DNA from: Verrucomicrobiales bacterium
GTDB taxonomy: Bacteria > Verrucomicrobiota > Verrucomicrobiia > Verrucomicrobiales > V1-33
DNA: 43,206 nt
Direction: 5' to 3'
Assembly: GCA_018003315.1 (NCBI GenBank)
Contig: JAGNEJ010000034.1
Span: forward strand, 1 to 43,206
Positions 6,183 to 15,065 of the stretch are shown one piece after another (positions within the stretch are counted from its first letter, which is position 1; every line of letters begins with the position of its first letter). The position numbers and the translations under genes were made by a program. The notes below the pieces were generated by a model, which was given only the letters and a program-made list of their open reading frames with translations, did no database searches and had not been told where the DNA came from.

Positions 6183-7832
6183 ATGCTGCGCAAATCCCTA
6201 CTCGTCCTCGGAGCCATGGCGGTGACGCTGCTGGCTCCATTTTTGCTGCGTCCCGGCGGGCAGAAGTTTCGCAGTTCGAATCCGGAGAAGCTGATCATCG
6301 TTTCGCCGCATGTGGAATCGATCCGGATGGAGTTCACCCGCGCCTTTCAGCGCTGGCTGCGGGAAAATCATTCCCGGGAAGCGGACATCCAGTGGCTGAC
6401 CCCGGGCGGCACCTCGGAGATCGACCGGTATCTGGATACGGAATTCCGCGCCGCTTTCGAAAACCACTGGCGCAAAACCCAGTCGGAGCCGTGGCAGTCA
6501 GCGTATGCGGCCGCGGTGGCCCAGGGGAAACTCCCGGAGAATGCCAGTGCGGGTCTGAAGAATGCCCGCGAAGTGTTCCTCAATTCCGACCTGGGGGTCA
6601 GGATCGACCTGTTTTTCGGCGGAGGCGTCTATGATTTTGAGAAGCAGAAAAAAAAGGGCTACCTGGTGGCGACCGATGCGGGTGGCGTCCACGGCCTGTC
6701 GGCGATCAAGCGGCGGCATCCGGAATGGTTCACGGAAGAGGTCATTCCCCAGAGCTTTGCCGGCTCGCCCTATTACGACAAGGGGCTGTGCTGGGTCGGC
6801 AACTGCCTTTCCGCCTACGGCGTGCTCTACAACAAGGACGTGCTGCAGCGGCTAAACATCTACAAGCCTCCGGAGCAGTGGGCGGACCTCGCAGACCCGG
6901 TTTACAACGGTCTGGTGGCACTGGCTGATCCCGGCAAAAGCGGCAGCGCGGCACAGGCATTTGAGATGGTGGTGCAGCAGCAGATGCAGCTGGCCGTAGC
7001 CGAAGCGAAACGCGAAGCGGCGAAACCCTCCGATCCGACACACCGCGTCCCCACCGTAGAAGAGGCGAAATCCAAGGGTTGGGCGCGCGGCCTGCAACTG
7101 ATCCAAAAAATCGCCGCCAACGCCCGATATTTTACGGATGCGGCTCCGAAGCCGCCGCAGGACGTGGCCCGCGGGGATGCGGCCGCGGGCATGTGCATCG
7201 ACTTTTACGGGCGAACCTATGTGGAAAAACTCACCGAACCCGGCGGCTACTGCCGGGTGGCCTTTGCCAGTCCCAAGGGCGGCAGTGCGGTGACCGTGGA
7301 TCCAATTGCCATGTTTCGCGGAGCGCCCAATCCGGAGCTGGCGACGCTGTTCATGGAATTTGTGCTGGGCATGGAAGGCCAGCGGCTCTGGGGAAACCGC
7401 GCCGGGACGCCGGGCGGACCGGAACGCGCCGCCCTGCGCCGTCTTCCGGTGCGCAAGGACTACTATGTGCCGAAGGAACTCGCCAATGCTGCGGACCCTG
7501 ACGAACTGCCCTATCAAAAAACCACGTTCCACTACGAATCGGACTACACGCAACTCAACCCCCTGCGCTTTGTCATTCGGGTCATGTGCTTGGACACGCA
7601 GGATGAACTCAAGGCTGCCTGGCAGGCGCTGCGGGAAAACAAGTTCCCGGCCAAAGCCGTCGCCTGTTTCGAAAACATGAGTCTGGTGGGGTATGACAAG
7701 GCCATGGGCGAGATCGCCCGTGACCTGGCGGGAAGCGACAAAATCAAGCTCAACCGGCTGGCCCTGGACCTTGCCGACAGTTTCCGCCACACCTACAAGA
7801 TCACGGCGGAGTTGGCCGCGAGGCGGGAATGA
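6183..7832 (+). CDS. Extracellular solute-binding protein (iron(III)/type II importer family)
   Basis: The protein has 549 residues and an N-terminal signal or anchor segment (LLVLGAMAVTLLAPFLL). LIIVSPHVESIRMEFTRAFQRW is the standard first strand and helix of the type II binding-protein fold. DLFFGGGVYDFEKQ, SAYGVLYNKDVLQRLNI and the segment around LADPGKSGSAAQAFEMVV are typical of the ferric-ion and thiamine/spermidine-like group. The protein is about 200 residues longer than ordinary ferric-binding proteins; part of the extra length is a helical tail after about residue 440. It starts 21 bases after the ATPase gene and should work with it. Lack of a recognisable Tyr-rich iron site in what I can read leaves the ligand open. 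The permease must be encoded elsewhere. Confidence 0.82.
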   Translation: MLRKSLLVLGAMAVTLLAPFLLRPGGQKFRSSNPEKLIIVSPHVESIRMEFTRAFQRWLRENHSREADIQWLTPGGTSEIDRYLDTEFRAAFENHWRKTQSEPWQSAYAAAVAQGKLPENASAGLKNAREVFLNSDLGVRIDLFFGGGVYDFEKQKKKGYLVATDAGGVHGLSAIKRRHPEWFTEEVIPQSFAGSPYYDKGLCWVGNCLSAYGVLYNKDVLQRLNIYKPPEQWADLADPVYNGLVALADPGKSGSAAQAFEMVVQQQMQLAVAEAKREAAKPSDPTHRVPTVEEAKSKGWARGLQLIQKIAANARYFTDAAPKPPQDVARGDAAAGMCIDFYGRTYVEKLTEPGGYCRVAFASPKGGSAVTVDPIAMFRGAPNPELATLFMEFVLGMEGQRLWGNRAGTPGGPERAALRRLPVRKDYYVPKELANAADPDELPYQKTTFHYESDYTQLNPLRFVIRVMCLDTQDELKAAWQALRENKFPAKAVACFENMSLVGYDKAMGEIARDLAGSDKIKLNRLALDLADSFRHTYKITAELAARRE

Positions 7833-7904
7833 ATCGGCCCCGGTTCCGCCTTGGCGTGACTTTGGAAACTTGCAGGAAATTCCCCTCCTGACACAGCTTC
7901 CGGA

Positions 7905-10900
7905 ATGCTCACTCGATCGGAATTATTTCGTGCCTGTGCTCTCCTGCTGGCACTGGCTGGGGTGGCCGGGGCCGGCGAGGGCTGGGCGCCCGTCACCGTG
8001 CCCGGTGCGTGGGAGGAAGCCGGCCCGCCTGCGGCCCGCCACTTCGACGGCATTGCCTGGTACCGCACTTGGGTGAAACCGCACGATGAATTTTTCACCC
8101 CGCACGAGCGCAACCTGTTCGAGGAATCCGTGACCCTGACGCTGCCGGAAGTGGCGGACGCTCACGAGGTTTTCATCAATGGAACGCGCATCGGCAGCGG
8201 CGGGAAATTTCCTCCGGACTTCGTGAGCGGCAGGGGCAAAATTCAGCGCCACAAGGTTCCGCCAGGAACGCTGAAAAAGGGCGAGTGGAATGAAATCGCC
8301 GTGCGCGTCTTCAATGAAAAGGGTCCGGGGGGATTCACCGGTGCCGCTCCGTTTCTGATGGACTATTTTCTGGAATGTGAACTGGCCGGAAAGTGGGAAT
8401 TCCGGCTGGGGGATGATGCGAAGCTTGACGGGAATCCGCGCAAGGACCGCCCGGAGGCAACGGCATTTGACGCCTTTCGAGAATCCAACCGCCTGTTGGG
8501 CGAATCTCCGAACCCCGTCACCGGTCCAAAACTGCCACCGGCGGAATCCGCCGCGAAAATGCAGCCGCAGTCGGAATTTGTCGTGGATCTGCTGCTGCAC
8601 GAGCCGCTGGTCGCGCAACCGGTGCATCTGAGTTTCGACGAACGCGGACGGCTCTGGGTGGCTCAATACCGGCAATACCCCTATCCGGCTGGCGTCCATC
8701 CGGTGAGCCGGGACAAATATTACCGGACGCACTACGATGCGGTTCCTCCCGCACCTCCCAACCATGCCAGGGGACGCGATGTGATTTCCGTGCATGAGGA
8801 CACCGACGGCGACGGCCGTTTCGACAAGCACCTGACTTTCCAGGATGGGCTGAACATGGCCAACTCCGCATTGGCCGGACACGGGGGCGTCTGGGTCATG
8901 CACACGCCGCACCTGCTGTTTTACCCTGACAAAAATGGTGATGCCGCACCCGACGGGCCGCCGGAAGTGAAGCTCACCGGATTTGGCCTCGAAGACTCCC
9001 ACAGCGTGGCCAACGGGCTGGTGTGGGGCATGGATGGATGGCTTTACGGCGGGCAAGGCAGCACCTGCTCGTGCCGGGTCACCCGGCCGGGCATCGATCC
9101 TCCCGATTCCCGCGGCGCGGCCTTCGAAGGGTGCATGGTCTGGCGCTACCACCCGCAGACCAAGGCATTCGAAATTTTTGCCGAAGGCTCCGGCAACACG
9201 TTTGGGCTGGAGATCGACAGCGAGGGCCGCCTGTTTTCCGGACATAACGGAGGCGACACCCGCGGCTGGCATTACGTTCAGGGAGGCCATTATCTGATGC
9301 AGGGAGTCGATCCCGGGAAATTCGGTCCGGCCCGCCACCCGTGGACGTTCGGCGACCTCCCGATGATGCGCAGCCGGACGCCGGCGGTGCGGTTCACGCA
9401 TTTTTTTGCCATGGGGGAAGGCACCGCGCTGCCGTCGGCATTTCAGGGGAAGGCCTTTGCCCTGGATCCGCTGCACAACGTGGTGATCGCCGTGGAACGC
9501 CATCCGGTGGGGGCCACCTTTGAAACGTCGGACCTAACGCCCGCCCTCAAGAGCGCGGACACCGCCTTCCGGCCCGTTTACATCGTGAATGCACCGGACG
9601 GAGCCCTTTATGTCGCGGACTTTTATGAGCACTACATCGCCCACGGCCAGCACTATCAAAGCCAGATCGATGCCACCACGGGACGCATTTACCGCCTGCG
9701 CGGCAAGGACGCGCCGCTGCAGCGCGACGTGAATCTTTCCGCAAAATCCGGTCCGGAACTGGTGGCGCTGCTCGGCCACTCCAACAAATGGCACCGCCAG
9801 ACGGCCGTACGGCTGCTGGGAGAACGGCGGGACCCGGCAACGCGTCCGCTGCTCTGGCAGGCGCTGCGTCAGGAATCCGGCAACGTTCCGCTCGGCGCCC
9901 TGTGGGCGCTTTACCAGGCGGGCTGGTTTGGAACGGAGGAGGAATGCGCCTCCGCCCTGGAGCACCCGTCCGCCCAGGTGCGGCAGTGGGCGGTCCGGTT
10001 CATCGGGGAGCGCCACGGGGCGTGTCCCGGAATCGGGCTGCCCGGCATTTCCGAGCCGGCCACTGCACCCCTGCCCGGCCACACCCTGACACGGCTGGTA
10101 AAACTGGCGGAAAGCGAACCGGACGCCGAAGTGCGCTCCCAACTGGCCTGCACCGCCCGACGCCTGCCGGAGGGACTGGCGGTCATTGCCGCCCTGACAA
10201 AACACGATGGCGATGTCAGCGATCCCTTTCTCCCGCTGCTCTGCTGGAATGCGGTGGAACACCACCTGGCTGGAAACGAAACCAGCGTGCTGGAATTTTT
10301 GCGCAACCCCGCTGTCTGGCGTCGGCCGATGATTGCCACCCACCTGCTGCCCCGGTTGATGCGGCGATTGGTGGCCGAGGAGCGGGAGGAAAACTTCCTG
10401 TTCGCGGCCCGGCTGCTGGAACTTGCTCCGGACAATGAACTCGCAAAGCCACTGTTTGCCGGCTTCAACGAGGCGGTGCAGGGGCGGGATCTGAGCGGGA
10501 TGCCGGAGGTCCTGCTTTCCGCGCTGGCTGCCCGCGGCGGCATGGCGTTGCCGCTGCGCCTGCGGCGGGGTGACGCGGCGGCGGTCACTGAAGCGATCAC
10601 TCTGATCCGCGATGCCAAGTCACGCCTGGAGGACCGCCTGTTATGCACCCGCACTCTGGGCGAAATGCGCCACGCCGCCGCCCTCCCGGCACTGCTCGAC
10701 CTGGCAGCGGAGGCAGGCGCTCCCGCTGCCCTGCGCCGCACCGCGCTGGCCGCTCTGGCCGGCTTTGACGCACCGGAGATTCCTGCCCGCCTGCTCGCCC
10801 TCAGTGCCGCCGCACCGGTGGATGTGAAAACCTCCGCGTTTTCCACCCTGTGCAGCCGCCCAGCCTGGGCGGCAAAATTCCTGGCAGAACTGGAATCGGG

Positions 10901-11480
10901 GCGCATGGCGGCTTCCACGGTGCCGCTGGAAATTATCGAAGTCCTGCGCCTGCACCCTGACAAATCACTGGCGGCGACGGCGGGCAAGCTCTTTCCCCCT
11001 GCTGGAGGTGCGGATTTCCGGCAGAAAATCAGCGCGGTGGAAGCGGTTTTGAAAATCCCCGGCGGCAGTCCCTATGCCGGGGAGACCCTGTTTAATGAAC
11101 GGTGCGCCGGCTGCCACCGGCTCTTTTTCAAGGGCGGAAACATCGGCCCCGACCTGACGGCCTATCAACGGGACAACCTGGGCACCATGCTGACAAGCAT
11201 CATCAACCCGAATGCGGAAATCCGGGAGGGATTCAACTGTCAAACGGTGGTGACCAGCAGCGGGCAGACCCTGAGTGGCTATGTGCTGGAACAAACGCCG
11301 ACCCTGCTGCGGTTGCGCACCCTGGATGGACAGACGAGCACGCTGCCGGCAGCGGAGATCCAGTCGGTGACGCCGACGGGGCGCAGTCTGATGCCGGAAG
11401 GACTGCTGGAGGGACTGAGCGACGCCCAGTTGCGCGATCTTTTTGCCTGGCTGCGCCAGTCGCAGCCCATCACCCGCTGA
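7905..11480 (+). CDS. PVC-type membrane-bound dehydrogenase with HEAT repeats and C-terminal cytochrome c
   Basis: This 1191-residue exported protein has a signal peptide at 1-23 (ACALLLALAGVAGAGEG). Residues about 25-165 form a galactose-binding-like jelly roll, as in glycoside hydrolase family 2 N-termini (VTVPGAWEEAG, AWYRTWVKP, HEVFINGTRIG). A six-bladed propeller follows (about 220-590; FDERGRLWVAQYRQYPYP, ALYVADFYEHYIAHGQHY). HEAT-type helical repeats span about 600-1020. A cytochrome c domain ends the protein, with heme motif CAGCH at 1067-1071 and a likely Met ligand in SLMPEG. This architecture is a hallmark of Verrucomicrobiota and Planctomycetota. It is thought to oxidise sugars or related compounds in the periplasm and pass electrons to heme c. 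Substrate and partner are unknown. The adjacent genes do not form an obvious pathway. Confidence 0.9.
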   Translation: MLTRSELFRACALLLALAGVAGAGEGWAPVTVPGAWEEAGPPAARHFDGIAWYRTWVKPHDEFFTPHERNLFEESVTLTLPEVADAHEVFINGTRIGSGGKFPPDFVSGRGKIQRHKVPPGTLKKGEWNEIAVRVFNEKGPGGFTGAAPFLMDYFLECELAGKWEFRLGDDAKLDGNPRKDRPEATAFDAFRESNRLLGESPNPVTGPKLPPAESAAKMQPQSEFVVDLLLHEPLVAQPVHLSFDERGRLWVAQYRQYPYPAGVHPVSRDKYYRTHYDAVPPAPPNHARGRDVISVHEDTDGDGRFDKHLTFQDGLNMANSALAGHGGVWVMHTPHLLFYPDKNGDAAPDGPPEVKLTGFGLEDSHSVANGLVWGMDGWLYGGQGSTCSCRVTRPGIDPPDSRGAAFEGCMVWRYHPQTKAFEIFAEGSGNTFGLEIDSEGRLFSGHNGGDTRGWHYVQGGHYLMQGVDPGKFGPARHPWTFGDLPMMRSRTPAVRFTHFFAMGEGTALPSAFQGKAFALDPLHNVVIAVERHPVGATFETSDLTPALKSADTAFRPVYIVNAPDGALYVADFYEHYIAHGQHYQSQIDATTGRIYRLRGKDAPLQRDVNLSAKSGPELVALLGHSNKWHRQTAVRLLGERRDPATRPLLWQALRQESGNVPLGALWALYQAGWFGTEEECASALEHPSAQVRQWAVRFIGERHGACPGIGLPGISEPATAPLPGHTLTRLVKLAESEPDAEVRSQLACTARRLPEGLAVIAALTKHDGDVSDPFLPLLCWNAVEHHLAGNETSVLEFLRNPAVWRRPMIATHLLPRLMRRLVAEEREENFLFAARLLELAPDNELAKPLFAGFNEAVQGRDLSGMPEVLLSALAARGGMALPLRLRRGDAAAVTEAITLIRDAKSRLEDRLLCTRTLGEMRHAAALPALLDLAAEAGAPAALRRTALAALAGFDAPEIPARLLALSAAAPVDVKTSAFSTLCSRPAWAAKFLAELESGRMAASTVPLEIIEVLRLHPDKSLAATAGKLFPPAGGADFRQKISAVEAVLKIPGGSPYAGETLFNERCAGCHRLFFKGGNIGPDLTAYQRDNLGTMLTSIINPNAEIREGFNCQTVVTSSGQTLSGYVLEQTPTLLRLRTLDGQTSTLPAAEIQSVTPTGRSLMPEGLLEGLSDAQLRDLFAWLRQSQPITR

Positions 11481-11513
11481 TTGTCCACCGGCGCAACGGC
11501 ATCGGGCGGCACT

Positions 11514-13073
11514 TCACTTCCAGACGGTCTGCAAAAGTGCGGCCATTTCCGGGTCGTGCTTTTGGAGTTCCTCGCGGGTGAAGGGAAAAAAGTCGTTTCG
11601 CGAAAAATACGCTTCGGTGGATTCGGCGAAGTATTCCTTGTGGTCGGTCAGGGCGTAGGCGCGGCCGAGGTGGGTGCGGCCTTCGGCGTCGCGACGCTCG
11701 ACTTTTTCGTAGGCGCCGGAGGTTTTCGCCTTGGCATAGGCGGCGAGGATGCGGGGTTCGGCGAATCCAAGAACCCGATCATGGTAGGCATGGGCGAGTT
11801 CGTGCAGGGCGAAGTTCGGCATGCGGCGGGTTTCCGCCTCGAAAATCCTGACATTGGTGAATTCGACGCCTTTGGCCATGGCGGGGTCGCGGTGGTTGGC
11901 CTTCAGCCATCCGGCGTCCGGGTGGTATTCGGCTCTGGGAGGGATTTTGGGATATTCCGGGGAAATCCACAGCGGAACTTTTTGCAGTTCGGTGACGGCG
12001 GCAGCGGGCACCCGCTTCGTGATTTCCTCCAGTTGGGTTTTCAACAATTCCAGCGCCTTGGCGGTGGCCGGACCCTCCCTGGCCAGCAGTTCCGTGCTGA
12101 GGTGGATTTGCCAGCCGGCCAGGGTGCGGATTTCTCGTCCGGCGGCATCGGTGTTGCGTTTGCGGGCTGCGCCGCGAATGGCCTCGTTGGCCTTCTTCAG
12201 CCGCTCCGGCCAGACAAAAGCGGGAGCGTTTGCCGGATCGTAACCCGCCAGGTGCCCCTCCAGGCGGGTGGCGGGTTTGGTGTATTTGAGCACGGTATCG
12301 CCGAAGACCTCTCGGCAGAGGGCGGCGAGGCCGGGATCGTATTCCTCCAGTTCGCTGCGGGTGTTGACATGATTGTGGTCGTGGTCGTTTTCCCGGTTGT
12401 TGTCGAACCATGACTGCACGCCTTCCGCGAAATATTCGTGGTGGTTCGTTGCTGCGTATTTGCCCTTCCACAGGCCTGCCCGCATGGCTTTTTGATAGGT
12501 TTCCCGCAGGCGGCCGTCAAAGGTGGGGTCCACCCTGACCAGGCCGCGGAGGTGGATGTTGTGGGCGAATTCGTGGATGAGAATGCACTCTGCGGCGTAG
12601 GGGTCGCCGGGATAGCCCAGGAGGTTTTCCTCACCGCAGGAACAAAAGGGATCCTCCTCGCTGCCGCCCAGCCCGCGGGCGCGGCAGTCCCAGTAGTCTT
12701 TCCCGGAAAGCTCCGGAAACTCCGGCATCGGCACGGCACCCAGGTGGGCGAATTCCGGCTGGTCGGTGGTGAATTCATTCCACGCCAGGATGCACATCCG
12801 CGAACCGCTTTTGACCATGGCTTCCCGCACTTCGGGGCGCTTCGCCAGCATCAGATTCACCAGATGGGCGGCTTCCTTGAGGGCCTCGTCGCAGACCGTT
12901 TCCGAGGCGACGATGGGATACCCGCGGGCGCTGATGAATTTTTTGTAAAACCCCGGAAGGTGCAGGTTCGCCGGTGGCGCGGTGACCTGGAGGACCTCCG
13001 CGGGAGCCGGTTCCGCCGCAGACAGTGACGGCAGCACCAGTAAAATCAGGAGACCGGCGAGGGAACGCGGCAT
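11514..13073 (-). CDS. Secreted protein with two zincin (HExxH) metallopeptidase domains
   Basis: I place the start at the ATG at 13073, giving 519 residues and a clean signal peptide (MPRSLAGLLILLVLPSLSAA); the frame stays open to 13136. Two zinc-peptidase cores are visible. The first is HEFAH at 167-171 with NHHEYFAEGVQSWF (Glu213 or Glu217 as third ligand). The second is HELAH at 424-428 with DHKEYFAESTEAYF (Glu480 or Glu484). The HExxH plus downstream EYFAE arrangement resembles the gluzincins of the anthrax lethal factor/Pro-Pro endopeptidase group. Family assignment is tentative. An intervening acidic and His-rich loop (NRENDHDHNHVNTRSELEEY) follows the first core. Both cores look intact. 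The gene is convergent with the dehydrogenase gene. Confidence 0.75.
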   Translation of the reverse strand: MPRSLAGLLILLVLPSLSAAEPAPAEVLQVTAPPANLHLPGFYKKFISARGYPIVASETVCDEALKEAAHLVNLMLAKRPEVREAMVKSGSRMCILAWNEFTTDQPEFAHLGAVPMPEFPELSGKDYWDCRARGLGGSEEDPFCSCGEENLLGYPGDPYAAECILIHEFAHNIHLRGLVRVDPTFDGRLRETYQKAMRAGLWKGKYAATNHHEYFAEGVQSWFDNNRENDHDHNHVNTRSELEEYDPGLAALCREVFGDTVLKYTKPATRLEGHLAGYDPANAPAFVWPERLKKANEAIRGAARKRNTDAAGREIRTLAGWQIHLSTELLAREGPATAKALELLKTQLEEITKRVPAAAVTELQKVPLWISPEYPKIPPRAEYHPDAGWLKANHRDPAMAKGVEFTNVRIFEAETRRMPNFALHELAHAYHDRVLGFAEPRILAAYAKAKTSGAYEKVERRDAEGRTHLGRAYALTDHKEYFAESTEAYFSRNDFFPFTREELQKHDPEMAALLQTVWK

Positions 13074-13147
13074 GGCAATGGAAGGAGCAGCCAGCCGCTC
13101 AGGCCCAAGGCGCCGAACCCGGTGCCTGAACTTCACGGCTTCGGCCG

Positions 13148-13231
13148 CTACACGTTGCTCTTGCGCAGGAAAGCAAAGGCGATGACCCCGAGGGAAAAAG
13201 CGAGAAGGGCGACAGAAATTCCGAAAATCAT
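13148..13231 (-). CDS. Possible 27-residue single-span membrane peptide
   Basis: A short frame from ATG (13231) to TAG (13148) encodes MIFGISVALLAFSLGVIAFA followed by FLRKSNV. It is one hydrophobic helix with a short basic tail, the pattern of bacterial small membrane proteins. There is no clear Shine-Dalgarno sequence. It lies between the start of the zincin gene and the end of the membrane protein gene at 13293, all on the minus strand, so it could be co-transcribed. Chance cannot be excluded at this length. Confidence 0.3.
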   Translation of the reverse strand: MIFGISVALLAFSLGVIAFAFLRKSNV

Positions 13232-13292
13232 GATGTCAGACAGATAACCAGCCCGTTTCCCGGTGCCAGTGGAAATTTTTCCCGGTGCCGGA

Positions 13293-13970
13293 TTACTCCA
13301 GGAATTGTTCCTCGAACTGAATCATCTCCGTGGTCTGCCAGTTCAGGCTGCGGATGCGCTCCTCCGCGGCCTTGATCTGCCCGCCGCCCGCGCCGAGGGT
13401 CAGATGGGCAAGTTCGGTGAGGGTCCGGGCGGTCCGTTCGGTGAGCGACTGCAGTTTTTCCTTCAGTGGACCAAAGTTTGGCTTCATGGTGTGCCAGCGG
13501 TCGCGGACCAGCGAGCAGCGCTGCGCCAGGTCGAACAGTTCGATGAGCGACTTTTCCACATGCCCCACCGTGTCCGACTGGGAGAAGCCCTTGATGTATT
13601 GATTGCGCTTGTCGGTGATGGTGCGGTGCAGGGCGATGAGTTCGCCGATGGCCTGGCAGAGTGCTTCGTGCACAAAGGGAAAGGACACATCCCGGACCAC
13701 GCCACGCTCCCAGGTGCAGGCGTAATTGAGCACGTCATAATAGCGCCGCTCCAGCGCCAGGGTGAGGGCCTTTTTGATTTCCCCCTTCTGAAGAAGATCC
13801 GAGCAGCGCTTCGGGGAAAAATACCGCTGCAGCTTGTTCCACGCCACCAGCCAAACCGCGCAGCCACCGACCACATAGAGAAAGTCCGCGTGGTGAAACC
13901 GGTCCAGCGTCCAGTAAACGGCCGCACAGCCGCCGATCTGGCCGAGGAAGGTGAGAAGCGATTTCGACAT
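13293..13970 (-). CDS. Hypothetical membrane-anchored helical protein
   Basis: The protein has 225 residues and is not recognised. Two hydrophobic segments lie near the N-terminus (about 5-22, SLLTFLGQIGGCAAVYWTL, and 29-46, DFLYVVGGCAVWLVAW). The remaining about 170 residues are charged and mostly helical (for example KKALTLALERRYYDVLNYAC and GPLKEKLQSLTERTARTLTE). The likely topology is two membrane spans with a cytoplasmic helical domain. ATG at 13970 is the natural start. It is divergent from the aldolase gene, with 125 bases between the two start codons. Confidence 0.68.
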   Translation of the reverse strand: MSKSLLTFLGQIGGCAAVYWTLDRFHHADFLYVVGGCAVWLVAWNKLQRYFSPKRCSDLLQKGEIKKALTLALERRYYDVLNYACTWERGVVRDVSFPFVHEALCQAIGELIALHRTITDKRNQYIKGFSQSDTVGHVEKSLIELFDLAQRCSLVRDRWHTMKPNFGPLKEKLQSLTERTARTLTELAHLTLGAGGGQIKAAEERIRSLNWQTTEMIQFEEQFLE

Positions 13971-14095
13971 GGTGCAACGCTATCGCACAGATTCCTCCGC
14001 AAGCGGGTAAAATTTTCCTCCCCCATTGGAATGCGCAGCGGCTTTGCGAAATCCGCAGTTGGCAGGCGGCTCCGGTGCGGCTACATGCTGCGCCC

Positions 14096-14932
14096 ATGTC
14101 CCACAAAGCCCGTTTTCACCGACTGTTTGGAGCCGATGGCAAGTGTTTCGACGTCGCGATCGACCATGGATTTTTCAATGAATACGCCTTTCTCCCCGGC
14201 ATCGAGGACCTGGGCAACGCGGTGCGCACGGTGGTGGATGCCGCTCCGGATGCCATCCAGCTCACCACGGGGCAGGCCCGGCTTCTGCAGCAACTGCCAG
14301 GGCGGCAGAAGCCGTCGCTGGTGCTGCGCGTGGACGTGGCGAACATCTACGGAAAGGTGCTGCCGGCGACTCCGTTCAGCCGCATGATCGAAAATGCCGC
14401 ACTGCAGGCCGTGCAACTGGATGCCGCCTGCGTCTGTGTGAACCTCTTTCAAATCCCCGGAGCCGACATCGTGCATGAGCACTGCGTGGAAAACATCTGC
14501 CGGCTGAAGGTGGAATGCGACCGCTACGGCATGCCGATGATGGTGGAGCCGCTGGTGTTCCAGCCCAATGACAAGGCCGGCGGCTACATGGTGAACGGCG
14601 ACGAAACGAAAATCATCCCGCTGGTGCGCCAGGCAGTGGAGCTGGGGGCGGACATCATCAAGGCCGACCCGACCGACGACGTGGCCATTTATCACAAAGT
14701 GGTGGAAACCGCATCCGGGATTCCGGTGCTGGTGCGCGGTGGCGGACGGGTGAGCGACGGGGAAATCCTCCAGCGCACCGAAGCCCTGATGCAGCAGGGC
14801 GTCGCCGGCATCGTGTATGGCCGGAATGTCGTCCACCACCCCAATCCCAAAGGCATCACGCGGGCGCTGATGGCCATCGTGCACGAGGGAAAAACCGCGG
14901 CCGCAGCCCTGGCGCTGGTGGCGGCGAAATAG
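14096..14932 (+). CDS. Class I aldolase of the DhnA/FbaB/LsrF family
   Basis: I use ATG 14096 (MSHKARFHRLFGADGKCFDV), giving 278 residues; the upstream in-frame start at 14075 adds nothing conserved. The TIM-barrel landmarks are AIDHGFF near the N-terminus, ADIIKADPTDD with the Schiff-base lysine, and the phosphate-binding end PVLVRGGGRVSDGE and GVAGIVYGRNVVHHPNP. Members cleave or form C-C bonds with phosphorylated ketoses (fructose 1,6-bisphosphate, autoinducer-2 phosphate, aminodideoxyheptulosonate). The exact substrate cannot be told. It is a single gene: its neighbour upstream is divergent and its neighbour downstream is convergent. Confidence 0.85.
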   Translation: MSHKARFHRLFGADGKCFDVAIDHGFFNEYAFLPGIEDLGNAVRTVVDAAPDAIQLTTGQARLLQQLPGRQKPSLVLRVDVANIYGKVLPATPFSRMIENAALQAVQLDAACVCVNLFQIPGADIVHEHCVENICRLKVECDRYGMPMMVEPLVFQPNDKAGGYMVNGDETKIIPLVRQAVELGADIIKADPTDDVAIYHKVVETASGIPVLVRGGGRVSDGEILQRTEALMQQGVAGIVYGRNVVHHPNPKGITRALMAIVHEGKTAAAALALVAAK

Positions 14933-15001
14933 CCGCGCAACCGGCCCTGCAGTTGGCGTGATTTCGACCACGGCAGGCGGTGCGCACCCGCGCTGCCGCA
15001 T

Positions 15002-15040
15002 AAAAAAACGGGAGAACCCCTGAATTCAGGGATTCTCCCG
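15002..15040 (-). terminator. Intrinsic terminator of the charged-helix protein gene
   Basis: A near-perfect hairpin spans 15009-15040: CGGGAGAA pairs with TTCTCCCG, and between them lies the palindrome CCCTGAATTCAGGG, with only one C-A mismatch. On the minus strand it is followed at once by seven T (the A run 15002-15008). It lies 26 bases past the stop codon of the minus-strand gene 15066-15776. The plus-strand aldolase transcript would meet the hairpin without a T run. Confidence 0.85.
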
Positions 15041-15065
15041 CGTAATGGTTTGGCTGCCGCCGGGC

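Noticed and set aside
7923..9503. Long antisense open frame (526 codons) opposite the dehydrogenase
   Set aside because: It is a by-product of GC-rich third positions; the plus-strand frame has clear domains. The same holds for long frames opposite ptsI (15892-17790), the lyase (22294-24087) and the beta-helix gene (26251-28524).
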